Shown one piece after another: positions 1-8,501 of a stretch of 64,000 bases of DNA. The DNA is from Streptomyces sp. HUAS MG91 (lineage in GTDB: Bacteria; Actinomycetota; Actinomycetes; Streptomycetales; Streptomycetaceae): the NCBI RefSeq assembly GCF_040529335.1, contig NZ_CP159534.1, positions 5,208,001 through 5,272,000 on the forward strand. The letters run 5' to 3'. The notes beneath the pieces are model-generated. The model made no database searches, was not told the DNA's origin, and saw nothing but the letters and a program-made list of their open reading frames with translations. The translations under genes were made by a program, and so were the position numbers. Each line of letters begins with the position of its first letter. Within the stretch, counting starts at the first letter, position 1.

Positions 1-160
1 AGGTGGAGACAACATCGTCGTACGCCTCGGGGGAGACGCGGACGAGAGCGGTGTCCAGGACGTGTACGAACAGGAAGAAGAAAATGAGGACACCGGTGAC
101 TCGATGAGCCACCCACGACCACATGCCTTCCCGGCCGCGGTACAGCGTTCCAGCCGGCAC
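1..160 (-). CDS. sdhC: succinate dehydrogenase cytochrome b556 subunit, 5' part
   Basis: This is the first 53 codons of a membrane anchor of succinate dehydrogenase (complex II), which passes electrons from succinate to menaquinone. The gene runs off the left edge. The peptide starts VPAGTLYRGREGMWSWVAHR and continues with VTGVLIFFFLFVHVLDT, the SdhC signature (Trp, then HRVTG) followed by the first membrane helix, about residues 20-40. The start is GTG with a GGAGGG ribosome site about 7 nt upstream. The haem-ligand histidine lies beyond the edge. sdhD, A and B are expected to follow outside the window. The short length seen makes the call rest on one motif plus helix, but the fit is good. 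Confidence 0.85.
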   Translation of the reverse strand, partial: MPAGTLYRGREGMWSWVAHRVTGVLIFFFLFVHVLDTALVRVSPEAYDDVVST

Positions 161-310
161 GGAAGAACCCTCCGGGAGCGGGGACTGAGGGCCGCGCCGG
201 CTTCGGTGTCGGTCGGGCCCGGCCGGGTACGGTCCACCGGCCGCTCGTCATCGTATCGACGAGTTGTCGGCTCGCTCGCGCCGGGGCCTGCGGTGTGATC
301 AAACAGGCAA

Positions 311-937
311 TCAAACAGGCACGTACGGGCTATTGCCGACGCATTCCCGCTCCGCCGCCTCCGGGCCCGGACCCGGGGCACCCGCGTGATCCGGACGGTC
401 CAGGAGGTCCGGGAAGTTCCGGACCAGCCGGACGATGCGCCCCCGGGCGAGTCGCCGCAGCTCGTCGGCGGCCAGCACCCGCTCCTCCTCCCGGTCGTTG
501 CCGAGCCGGTCGCGCAGGGCGCTGAGCAGGTGGTCGAGGGCCTCGTCGGGCGCGGTGTCGTCCAGGCAGACGACGAAGGTGTGCCCGAAACGGTCCTGGT
601 AGGCGGCGTGCGCCGCGGCCAGCGCGGTGTGCGCGGCCGAGTACACGGCGGCGACCGGCGGCAGCGGCAGGCTCTCGCGGCCCAGCGCCTCGGCGATGTC
701 GACCGGCGCCAGGTCGTACGACGCCTCGTCGGCCGCCGCGAGCAGGGCGTCGAGGTCCGGGTACGGGCGGTGCGCGGCGAGCCGGCGCGCCCAGGCGCCG
801 CTGGCACAGCAGGTGCGCAGGGCCTGCTCGGCGGCGTGGCGCGGCAGCCCGTTGAGCCTGGTGAGTCCCTCGTGCGGTGTGACCTGGGCCGGTATGGGCA
901 GGCGGTCGGGACCGGGAGGGGGGCGGAGCGCGGACAG
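311..937 (-). CDS. OHCU decarboxylase family protein (uric-acid degradation type)
   Basis: About 208 residues resembling 2-oxo-4-hydroxy-4-carboxy-5-ureidoimidazoline decarboxylase, the last step of urate to allantoin. Visible family features are LNGLPRHAAEQALRTCC, a WARRLAAHRPYPDLDALL segment, and FGHTFVVCLD in the C-terminal half, ending in a helical DELRRLARGRIVRLV tail. The catalytic HPxIG motif of classical enzymes is not visible; ALGRESLP stands roughly in its place, so activity is uncertain. No ATG or GTG sits near the expected start. I chose a CTG at 937 because GGAGG lies 6 nt upstream; the open frame continues further upstream without similarity. No other purine-catabolism gene is adjacent. 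Confidence 0.7.
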   Translation of the reverse strand: MSALRPPPGPDRLPIPAQVTPHEGLTRLNGLPRHAAEQALRTCCASGAWARRLAAHRPYPDLDALLAAADEASYDLAPVDIAEALGRESLPLPPVAAVYSAAHTALAAAHAAYQDRFGHTFVVCLDDTAPDEALDHLLSALRDRLGNDREEERVLAADELRRLARGRIVRLVRNFPDLLDRPDHAGAPGPGPEAAERECVGNSPYVPV

Positions 938-1169
938 CGGGTGCCTCCGGCGGCTGGGATCGGCTGTACGGAGTTTGTGCGGCGTTTGTTTGTGGCGTAA
1001 CGCTAGCGAGGGCTGATTGCGGGTGTCCGACGGATGCGCGAATTTCACCCGGACGGGGAGTTTGACTGCCGCGAGTGGACAAGTGTGGGTGGGTGTCGTT
1101 GCGGGGTGCGCCTTTTCGCCGTAGCGATGAGGTGCGGTCGCGGGCGCGGCTTTCGTCATGGTCGGTCGC

Positions 1170-1199
1170 ACAGTTCCCCGCGCCCCTTCGGGGCGCAGA
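1170..1199. repeat. single end of a dispersed GCAGTTCCCCGCGCCCC repeat with hairpin
   Basis: The stretch contains CAGTTCCCCGCGCCCC followed by a GCGCCCC-TTC-GGGGCGC hairpin. The same core flanks the two complete palindromic elements near 40.3 and 45.1 kb and one half copy near 32.9 kb. Here it sits just upstream of the hexosaminidase start, so it could affect that transcript. Confidence 0.5.
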
Positions 1200-1214
1200 T
1201 CGGAGCCAGGTTTC

Positions 1215-2807
1215 ATGGAGAAGGAGCGGAAGGCCCTGTTGGCGGGGGCCGTGGTGGTCGCCGCCGGGGCCGTGGCCGTCACCGCTGTGCTGTGGCCCGA
1301 CGGCAAGGACGACGGTGAGCGGGGCGCCGCGGCGCGGGAGTCCTCCGCGTCGTCCTCGTCCCCGTCGCCCAGCCGGTCCTATCCGCTGTCCACGCCCCCG
1401 CGCACGATCCCCGCGGTGCGGGACTTCACTCCGGCGCACGGCCCCGGCTGGAAGCCGGACGGCGGACGGGTCGTGGTGCGGGACGGCGCGCTGGACGACG
1501 AGGGGCGGCTGATCGCCGGGGAGCTGGGGCTGCGCTACGCGGGCGAGGACGCGAAGGCGGGCCCCGGCGACGTGGAGCTGGCCCTCGGCGGGGCGTCCGG
1601 GGCGGGCCCGGAGTCGTACCGGATGACCGTCGCGGACGGGCGGGTGCGGATCGTCGCGCCCCGGGACACCGGCGTCTTCTACGGCACCCGCACCCTCAAG
1701 CAGGAGGTGCACGGCGGCGGCACCGCGCCCGAGGGCGTCGTCGCGGACGAGCCCGCCAAGCCGCAGCGCGGATTCAGCCTCGACATGGCGCGCAAGCACT
1801 TCTCGGCCGGCTGGATCAAGGACCGGGTCAGGGAGCTCGGCGACCTGAAGTACAACCAGCTCGGGCTGCACTTCTCCGACGACCAGTCCTTCAGCATCGA
1901 GTCCGACTCGCACCCCGAGATCGTCTCCTCCGAGCACCTGACCAAGGCGCAGGTACGGGACATCCTGGCGCTCGCCGAACAGCGGCACGTCACCGTCGTG
2001 CCGGAGATCGACTCGCCGGGGCACCTGGGCGCCGTCATCCGGGCCCACCCCGACCTCCAGCTGCGCGACGTGGGCGGGGTCGCCACCCGCGGCGCCATCG
2101 ACATCTCCAAGCCCGCCGCCGCCGACATCGTCGACGACCTGCTGAAGGAGTACGCCGGACTGTTCAAGGGGGCCTACTGGCACCTGGGCGGCGACGAGTA
2201 CCAGGCGCTGACGCGGACGAACCCCGAGGCGTCCTTCCCGCAGCTCGCGCGCGCCGCACGCGAGAAGTACGGGGCGAGGGCGCGCGTGCAGGATCTCGCC
2301 CAGGGCTGGCTGAACGACCGGGCCGCGACCATGAAGCCCTTCGACCGCAGGCTGAAGGCGTGGAACGACGGGTTCTTCACCGGCGGGGTCGTCGAGGCCG
2401 ACAAGAAGCTGGAGGTCGCGTACTGGACGGGCAAGGAGATCGGGGCGCGCGACCCCGTCTCCTATCTGAGCGCCGGACGCGAGCTGACCAACTACAACGA
2501 CGAGTACCTCTACTACGTCCTCGGCCAGCCCAACACCTTCGTCTATCCGACGGGCGAGCGGATCTACGACAGCTGGACCCCGCTCGTGGTGCGCGGCACG
2601 CGTCCCGTCCCCGCGAAGTACGACGACCAGATCCTCGGCGGCTCCTTCGCCGTCTGGTGCGACCTCGCGCGGTCGCAGACGCAGGAGCAGGTCGCGCGGG
2701 GCATCAGGATGCCGCTGCGGGCGACGGTGCAGAAGCTGTGGGACCCGGGGAAGCCCGAGCTGACCTGGACACGGTTCAAGGAACTGGCCGACCGGCTGGA
2801 CGGCTGA
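1215..2807 (+). CDS. secreted or membrane-anchored beta-N-acetylhexosaminidase (GH20)
   Basis: A 530-residue glycoside hydrolase family 20 enzyme that removes terminal GlcNAc/GalNAc residues outside the cell, from chitin oligomers or wall fragments. An N-terminal hydrophobic segment (about residues 7-26) is followed by a Ser/Pro-rich linker, a GH20b-like domain to about residue 175 and the TIM barrel beginning QRGFSLDMARKHF. The catalytic Asp-Glu pair is D327-E328 in YWHLGGDEYQ; LGLHFSDDQSF and VPEIDSPGHLGA are also typical. I chose the ATG at 1215 because it begins right before the basic/hydrophobic signal; an upstream in-frame ATG at 1158 adds a non-signal-like tail. It is probably transcribed alone, with no SD stronger than CCAGG. 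Confidence 0.9.
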   Translation: MEKERKALLAGAVVVAAGAVAVTAVLWPDGKDDGERGAAARESSASSSSPSPSRSYPLSTPPRTIPAVRDFTPAHGPGWKPDGGRVVVRDGALDDEGRLIAGELGLRYAGEDAKAGPGDVELALGGASGAGPESYRMTVADGRVRIVAPRDTGVFYGTRTLKQEVHGGGTAPEGVVADEPAKPQRGFSLDMARKHFSAGWIKDRVRELGDLKYNQLGLHFSDDQSFSIESDSHPEIVSSEHLTKAQVRDILALAEQRHVTVVPEIDSPGHLGAVIRAHPDLQLRDVGGVATRGAIDISKPAAADIVDDLLKEYAGLFKGAYWHLGGDEYQALTRTNPEASFPQLARAAREKYGARARVQDLAQGWLNDRAATMKPFDRRLKAWNDGFFTGGVVEADKKLEVAYWTGKEIGARDPVSYLSAGRELTNYNDEYLYYVLGQPNTFVYPTGERIYDSWTPLVVRGTRPVPAKYDDQILGGSFAVWCDLARSQTQEQVARGIRMPLRATVQKLWDPGKPELTWTRFKELADRLDG

Positions 2808-2906
2808 GTACAGGCTGTCCCAGTTTGTGTTTCAGGTGGCGAAGTCCCGTACGCCTGTGGTGTATTCGGCCCGAGCCGCGAAGAGCATCGGGACGGGGGC
2901 ACGGGG

Positions 2907-3425
2907 ATGGGGTACTGGGGCTACTACGTGGTGGCCAGAAGCGAACGGCCGCTCAAGGAACTGGACGCGCTGGGCGGGGTGCGCGAGGCGCTGACGCTCC
3001 TGGAGGAGCGGGCCGGGGGCTGGCAGGTGTGGGAGTGCCCGGGCGGCGGGGCCGACGGGGAGCAGGCGCCGGACCCCGGCAGCATGAACTCCCTCGCCGC
3101 CGAGACCGGCGCGCCCGCGCTGTTCGCCTATGTCATGGACAGCCGGTGCGCCGTGGTGGAGGCCGCGGCGCCGAGCGGCGGGGCCTGGACGACCTGTCTG
3201 GGGCGGGCCGCGATGGCGCGGTACATCGGCGGTGACGAACTCGCCCTGGAGGACTACTTCCTGCCGCCCGACGACGCCGCCGGGCGTGCCGTCGCCTGGG
3301 CCGGCGAGGGGGAGCGGACCGTCGAGCGCGGGCCGCTGCTCGATGTGCTGCGGGCGCAGGCCGAGCCGTCGGCGGAGGAGCTGTTCTTCCGGTTCCTCGA
3401 CCGGCTCGGCGTCGTCTCGATGTGA
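2907..3425 (+). CDS. conserved hypothetical protein
   Basis: A 172-residue soluble protein that I do not recognise. It starts MGYWGYYVVARSERPLKEL and ends with an acidic helical segment, SAEELFFRFLDRLGVVS. There is no signal peptide, no membrane segment and no nucleotide-binding motif. Composition matches neighbouring genes, so it looks native. It stands alone, 99 bp downstream of the hexosaminidase, and ends before a strong bidirectional terminator. The MGYWGYYVV opening resembles small actinobacterial proteins of unknown function. Confidence 0.75.
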   Translation: MGYWGYYVVARSERPLKELDALGGVREALTLLEERAGGWQVWECPGGGADGEQAPDPGSMNSLAAETGAPALFAYVMDSRCAVVEAAAPSGGAWTTCLGRAAMARYIGGDELALEDYFLPPDDAAGRAVAWAGEGERTVERGPLLDVLRAQAEPSAEELFFRFLDRLGVVSM

Positions 3426-3550
3426 CGTTTCCTCCGGCACGTGGCCCGGACCCGGCCGCCCCCTCAACGGCCGGGGCCGCGCCCGTGGGAGGTAGTGAGT
3501 AACCCATCGGCCGTGCGCGGCGCAAGCAGGGGCGCATTTCGGACGGGTAC

Positions 3551-3588
3551 GACGAGGCCCCCCTCTCCCGGGAGAGGGGGGCCTCGTC
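3551..3588. terminator. bidirectional transcription terminator, 19-bp perfect inverted repeat
   Basis: Two 19-base arms starting GACGAGGCCCCCCTC abut with no spacer, so a hairpin would open a few bases for its loop. It lies between convergent genes (hypothetical gene on + and amidase on -), where a shared rho-independent terminator is expected. There is no U-tract, as is common in Streptomyces. Confidence 0.8.
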
Positions 3589-3599
3589 GTGCGGTGCGG

Positions 3600-6326
3600 T
3601 TACGGTGCCAGGTCGGTGCCCAGGCGGGCGCCGGCCGGGGAGCCGACCTGCGTCACGCCGTAGTACTTGGCCGTGGACAGGCCGAGCCCGCCGCTGTTGC
3701 TCGGTACGTAGAGCAGCGTGCCGTTGCCCGTGTCCTCGCCCGCGACGCCGAGCACCAGGTCGGCCCGGCCGTAGCCGGACAGGTCGGTGAGCGCCGCCGA
3801 GGAGCCGAGGTTGTCGTTCGTCTCGGTCGAGCCGGGGACACCGGGCTCGTCCTGCGAGACGGCGAGCGCGCCGGTGCCGGTCAGGCCGGCCGAGGAGCCC
3901 TTCAGGAGCAGCGAGGTACCGGCGTTGGACTGGTTCTTGCCACTGCGGGTGATGTCCTCGTTCGGGGCGCCGGTGAGGACGTCCGCGTAGCCGTCGTTGT
4001 TGTAGTCGCCGACCGCGACCGAGGCGCCCATGGCGTCACCGGCCTCGGAGGCGCCGGGGACGCCGCTGGTGGACTGGTGGACCGTCGTGACCTTCGTGCC
4101 GAGACCGGTGGCCGCCGCGCCGTAGACCGCGGTGACCTGGCCGCCGGAGTGGGCGGCCGACTCGGAGGTGTACGGCTGGCCGATGACGATGTCGTCGACG
4201 CCGTCGCCGTTGAGGTCACCGGCGGCGATGGAGCGGCCGCCCTTGACCGTCAGCGTCGCGGCCTTGCGCAGGCCGCCCGCGCCGCCCTTGTACCAGACGA
4301 CCTTGCCGAGGCCCGCGCCGTCGCGGTAGTTGAGCGCGACGTCCGCGTAGCCGTCACGGTTGAAGTCGCCGGACGCGGCGTCCAGGTAGGACAGGTTGTC
4401 CTCGGAGGTGGTGACCATGGAGTCGCTGTCCCAGCCGTCGCCGTACCGGGCCGACCACGTGCCGCCGAAGCCGGTGGAGGCGGCGAAGACGTCGGCCGTG
4501 CCGTCCGCGTTGAAGTCGCCGACCGCGACGGCCGAGCCGAAGCGGGCGCCCGACAGGTCGTAGCTCGCGTCGAGGTTCACGCCGGTGCCGGTGGTGAAGT
4601 CCGGGCCGTACACGATGGTGTAGGCGCCGCGGTCCTTGTGGCCCGTGGTGTCGTCCTCGCCGGGCTGGCCGACGACGAGGTCGGTGAAGCCGTCGCCGTT
4701 GACGTCGCCGGTCGCGGTGGACGCGCCGAACTCGTCGCCGCTCTCGCCCGCGCCCGGGATGTCCCCGGTGGACTGCGAGATCAGCTTCCTGCCGGTGGTC
4801 GTCGGGCCCGAGACACCGCCCGGGACGATGGCCACCTGGCCGCCGCTCGCGCCCTTCGGGATGCCCGCGGCGATGTCGGCGGTGGCGTCCCCGGTCAGGT
4901 TCTGCGAGGGCAGCGCGTGGGAGACGCCGGGGGCGGCGGCCTGCGTGGCGATGCGGCTCAGCTTCGGGTACAGGTTCGCGCCCGGGCAGAGCGTGGAGTT
5001 GGTGTCCTTGTGGCCGAAGACGCGGGGCAGCGTGATGGTCTTGCCCAGGGGGACCTTGTTGCCGTCCTGGCCGAGGTCGCCGTTGGACGTCAGGGTCACC
5101 TTGTCGGTCGGCACGATGCCGTACTGGCCGAACTTCCAGGCGACGACCCGGGAGATCGCGTCGAGCGCGGCCTTGGTGGGCTTGGCCGACTCGAAGTTGC
5201 CGATGTAGGAGATGCCGACGGTGTCGGTGTTGAACCCGTAGTCGTGGGCGCCGTGCACCGGCAGGTCCATGCCGCCGCTGCGGCCCTCGAAGATCTGCCC
5301 GCAGCGGTCGACCACGAAGTTGTAGCCGATGTCGTAGTAGCCCTTGGCGATGTGCTCCTGCTGGATCTCGCGCAGCCGTTTGGCGGACTGGGCGCAGGGC
5401 ACCGCGTTGTCGGAGTCGACGCCGGTGTGGTGGACGACGGCGGCCTTGATCTCCGTGTCGTACGTGGGCGTGCCGTCGTAGTTGGTGCCGGCGCCCCACT
5501 GGGCCTGCGTAATGATGTGCGGCTTGACGACCGTCGACGGGCGGGGCGCGGGCGGTGTTTCGGAGGCGGCGGCGCTGGGCGCGGCGGAGGTCGTGGCGTC
5601 CTTCGGGTCGTCCGAGGCGGGGGCTGAGCTCTCCGGCGCCGAGGACTCGGGAGCCGTCACGGCCGCCGCGCTGTTCCCGGCGTCCGGGGACGCGCCGGCG
5701 GTCGGGGTCGTCGTCTCCGCGGAGTACGCGGCCGGTTCGATGCCCGCGCTGCGGCCCTTGGCGGAGCCGGTGCCCGGGTCGATCAGCTTGACGTCCATGC
5801 CGGAGGGCAGGCCGGACGCCTTGCCGTCGGCGTCGACCACCCGCACCTCGACGCCGTCCGCGTCGGTCTTCGTCGGCACGGACGCGGTGCCGCCGCGCAG
5901 GGCGGCCCGCTCGCGCTCGGCGCCGTCCGCGTCGATGGTCTCCTTCGGCAGCGTCGTCCACGCGCTCCAGTCGCCCGACGCCGCGTCGCGCGAGCGGAAC
6001 TGGGCCGAGCCGTCGAGCTTGTCCTCGGGGTCGCTCCAGGTGACCGTGACCGCGCTGAACAGCTGCGTCGACTTCTGCGGTACGACCTTGCGGTCGCTCT
6101 TCGTCTGCATGCTCACGGAGTGCACGGCCGCGGCCCGGTGCGCGGGCACGCCGTCGACGGTGGCGCCCGGGTCGGCCATCGCGTACGTCACCACACCGGC
6201 GCCGCCGAGAGCGACAGCGCCGACCGTGATCCAGGCTCTGCGCTTGAGACTCAGCGGTTTGTACGCGTGCGCGGCGCGCGTGTCAGGCGCTTTTCCTCGC
6301 GAATGTCGCGGGCTCACTTGCCCCAC
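3600..6326 (-). CDS. secreted N-acetylmuramoyl-L-alanine amidase (PGRP) with FG-GAP/VCBS repeats
   Basis: A 908-residue exported peptidoglycan amidase. A basic N-terminus and hydrophobic segment (about residues 28-50) form a signal peptide, followed by a beta-rich region and a Ser/Ala/Pro-rich linker. The PGRP/Amidase_2 domain spans about 270-470: zinc-type histidines are in AVVHHTG (299-300), and H439 and C447 lie in FGHKDTNSTLCPG. The C-terminal half is a run of FG-GAP/VCBS repeats with DxNGDG calcium loops (GDVNGDGFTDLVVG, GDLNGDGVDDIVIG), which usually form a beta-propeller. The start is GTG at 6326, or the GTG nine bases later with AAGGGG upstream. It has a tandem paralogue immediately upstream that is broken. 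Confidence 0.9.
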   Translation of the reverse strand: MGQVSPRHSRGKAPDTRAAHAYKPLSLKRRAWITVGAVALGGAGVVTYAMADPGATVDGVPAHRAAAVHSVSMQTKSDRKVVPQKSTQLFSAVTVTWSDPEDKLDGSAQFRSRDAASGDWSAWTTLPKETIDADGAERERAALRGGTASVPTKTDADGVEVRVVDADGKASGLPSGMDVKLIDPGTGSAKGRSAGIEPAAYSAETTTPTAGASPDAGNSAAAVTAPESSAPESSAPASDDPKDATTSAAPSAAASETPPAPRPSTVVKPHIITQAQWGAGTNYDGTPTYDTEIKAAVVHHTGVDSDNAVPCAQSAKRLREIQQEHIAKGYYDIGYNFVVDRCGQIFEGRSGGMDLPVHGAHDYGFNTDTVGISYIGNFESAKPTKAALDAISRVVAWKFGQYGIVPTDKVTLTSNGDLGQDGNKVPLGKTITLPRVFGHKDTNSTLCPGANLYPKLSRIATQAAAPGVSHALPSQNLTGDATADIAAGIPKGASGGQVAIVPGGVSGPTTTGRKLISQSTGDIPGAGESGDEFGASTATGDVNGDGFTDLVVGQPGEDDTTGHKDRGAYTIVYGPDFTTGTGVNLDASYDLSGARFGSAVAVGDFNADGTADVFAASTGFGGTWSARYGDGWDSDSMVTTSEDNLSYLDAASGDFNRDGYADVALNYRDGAGLGKVVWYKGGAGGLRKAATLTVKGGRSIAAGDLNGDGVDDIVIGQPYTSESAAHSGGQVTAVYGAAATGLGTKVTTVHQSTSGVPGASEAGDAMGASVAVGDYNNDGYADVLTGAPNEDITRSGKNQSNAGTSLLLKGSSAGLTGTGALAVSQDEPGVPGSTETNDNLGSSAALTDLSGYGRADLVLGVAGEDTGNGTLLYVPSNSGGLGLSTAKYYGVTQVGSPAGARLGTDLAP

Positions 6327-6429
6327 CCCTTGATGAAGTTCACACCGGTCCCGCGCATCACGCGGGTAGATGTCCTATTCAGCGAAAGACCTTCGAAGAA
6401 CGTCACATGTTGTACGGATGTGCTGTACG

Positions 6430-8052
6430 TCACTGAGTGAGCTCCGAGCCGAGTCCTGTGCCGGATGCGGTGCCCGTGGCGGCTGGTCCGTAAGTGGCAC
6501 CCGGGACGGTGACGGCGTCCTCGCCCGGCGCGCCGAAGGCGGGCTCCGGGGTGCCGTCGCCGTCGAGGTCGGCGAGCGCGACGGCGACGCCGAACCGGTC
6601 GCCGGACGCCGGGGCGCCGGGCAGTGCGCCCGCGCCCTCGGCGTACGTGGTGGCGGCCGTGTCGGAGAGCCCGGCCGCGGAGCCGCGCAGCAAGTAGGCC
6701 TGCCCGGCGCCGGAGTCGGCGCCCGGGGCTCCGGCGAGGACATCGGCGTACCCGTCGCCGTCGGTGTCGCGGACGGCGAGCGACGCACCCAACTCCTCGC
6801 CCAAGGAGACGAGTTGAGTGACGTCGGTGGCGCCGGTGGTGGTAAGCCCATGGGCGGAGCCATGGTACGCGGCGAGCTCGCCACCGGTGCCGGAATCCGG
6901 GCGGCCGACGACGAGGTCGGTGTACCCGTCGCCGTTCAGGTCACCGGCGGCGAGGGAGCGTCCGCCCGCCCCGTCGAGGACGGCGGGCGCGTCCGTGCGC
7001 AGGCCCTCGGCGGAGCCGCGTACGACGACGAGCTGACGGGCCCCGCCGCTCGTACGGAAGGCGAGCGCCGCGTCCTCGTACCCGTCGTGGTCGAAGTCCC
7101 CGGTGGCGACGGCCGGATCCGCGACCGGGCCGCCGTCCCTGAGCTGCAGCGGGGCCGAGAAGGCGCGGGTGGTGCCGTCGACGGACCAGGCGCGTCCGGC
7201 GCCGGGCGCCACGGCGAGGATGTCGTCGTCGCCGTCCCCGTCGAAGTCGCCGGTGGCGAGCGCGGACCCGAAGCGGGCGCCGCTCGCGCGCACGGTGGCC
7301 GGCTCGTTGATCATCCCGGCCTGTCCGGCGAGCCCGTTCGGGGTGCCGCGCAGGATGCTGACGCCGCCCTCGTCGCTCGCGCCCGCGGTGACCTCCTCGC
7401 CCGGCGAGGCGACGACGAGATCGGTGTACCCGTCGTGGTCGAGATCGCCGTACGCGGTCGCGGAACCGAACCCGTCACCGTCCTCGGAGCCGCCGGGTAC
7501 GCCCTCGGACTCCTGGGTGACGACGGTCTTGTCGCCCGCGTACGGGGTGGTGCGCGCGCCCGGCAGAACGGTGACCTGACCGGCGCCCGGGTGCGTATTG
7601 GCGGTGGAGCCCGGGCTGCCTGCGGCCAGGTCGGCGCGCCCGTCACCGTTGGTGTCGCCGTACACGGAGCGGGAGTTGAGGGCGGCGGCCGCGGTCCGGA
7701 TGGCGGGCAGGTCGCCGTACAGGTTGTCGCCCGGGCACTCGGTCGGGTAGCCGTCGCGGTGCCCGGAGATCCGGTTCATGGTGACGAGCTGGCCCTGGGT
7801 GAACTTGCCGTTGTCGGCGCCGGCGGCCATCACGAGCGAGCCCGCCGGGTTGATCCCGTACGACCCGAGCTTCCAGGCGGCGAGTTGGGCTATGGAGTCG
7901 CGCACGGCGGCCGTGGAGGTCGCGGTGTTGTAGTCGCCGAGGACGGCGACGCCGCTGGTGTCGGTGTTGAAGCCGTAGGTGTGCGCGCCGTAGACGGGCT
8001 TGTCGACGCCGCCCGCGCGGCCCTCGAAGATCGTGCCGCACTTGTCGACAAG
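6430..8052 (-). pseudogene. second PGRP/FG-GAP amidase, N-terminally truncated
   Basis: About 541 codons homologous to the C-terminal two-thirds of the neighbouring amidase. They include CGTIFEGRAGG, YGFNTDTSGVAVLGDYN, SGHRDGYPTECPGDNLY and the same FG-GAP repeats up to the natural stop. The reading frame is intact, but homology ends abruptly upstream of LVDKCGTIFEG at position 8052. The signal peptide, the linker and the first zinc-ligand part (the AVVHHTG equivalent) are missing, replaced by antisense of a nuclease toxin. The frame stays open to 8193, but those residues are unrelated. The product could be neither secreted nor catalytic. It is a tandem duplicate of the 3600-6326 gene that was later disrupted. 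Confidence 0.8.
8041..8052. repeat. CTTGTCGACAAG palindrome at a rearrangement junction
   Basis: A perfect 12-bp palindrome. To its left, on the minus strand, it encodes LVDK of the amidase; to its right, on the plus strand, it encodes LVDK leading into the toxin domain. Two gene 3' halves therefore meet tail-outward at the palindrome and both 5' halves are absent. This is the expected product of an inversion between two identical palindromes. Confidence 0.7.
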
Positions 8053-8451
8053 GAGGGAAACAACGTACTCGGCGGACCGGACACGGAGATCATGGGAAGC
8101 AGCGCACCGTGGCCGCCCTCGACTCCCGGTTTCTGGGACAGCGTTCCTCCGGGCTTCAAGCTGGGGAACGACCCTACGATGAACCGTGGTCATCTGCTGG
8201 CGCGTCAGCTCGGTGGCAGTGGCACGGACCGCCGCAATCTGGTCCCGCTGTACCGGAATGCGAATTCACCGGTCATGTCCGGGGCCGAACAGAGGATCGC
8301 GGACGCGATTGCCGCAGGGAATACGGTCTACTACTCGTCGATTCCGATCTACGAGAATTCGACCAATCCGATTCCTTCGGGTGTTACGATGACCGCCTAT
8401 ACTTCTACGGGCGTCCAGATAGTCATCCAGACAATTCTGAACAAGCCCTGA
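8053..8451 (+). pseudogene. orphan C-terminal DNA/RNA non-specific endonuclease toxin domain
   Basis: The tip domain of a polymorphic (contact- or secretion-delivered) toxin without its N-terminal trafficking part. About 130 residues match the Endonuclea_NS_2 type: NRGHLLARQLGGSGTDRRNL carries the His/Arg-Gly-His nuclease motif, then VPLYRNANSPVMSGAEQRI, VYYSSIPIYEN and a beta-strand end, VIQTILNKP. Similarity begins right at the palindrome junction. An internal ATG at 8092 has GGAG only 3 nt upstream, so a free-standing 119-residue toxin could be made, but the gene looks like a displaced 3' fragment. A/T-rich codons contrast with neighbours and suggest transfer. The cognate immunity gene follows. 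Confidence 0.75.
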
Positions 8452-8475
8452 CGAAGACGTAACGGAGTCAGCCGC

Positions 8476-8498
8476 GGGGGGGGGGGGGGGGGGGGGGG
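8476..8498. repeat. homopolymeric tract of 23 G upstream of the immunity gene
   Basis: Twenty-three consecutive G, ending three bases before the ATG of the immunity gene and occupying the place of its ribosome site. It could be a slippage-prone phase-variation tract, a G-quadruplex, or an assembly or sequencing artefact. The same strand of the mRNA would present an extreme anti-SD-binding G run. Confidence 0.6.
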
Positions 8499-8501
8499 CA
8501 C

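Noticed and set aside
6370..8451. A 693-codon plus-strand frame ending in the nuclease toxin domain
   Set aside because: Everything before position 8053 is antisense to the amidase; only the last 130 codons resemble a protein family.
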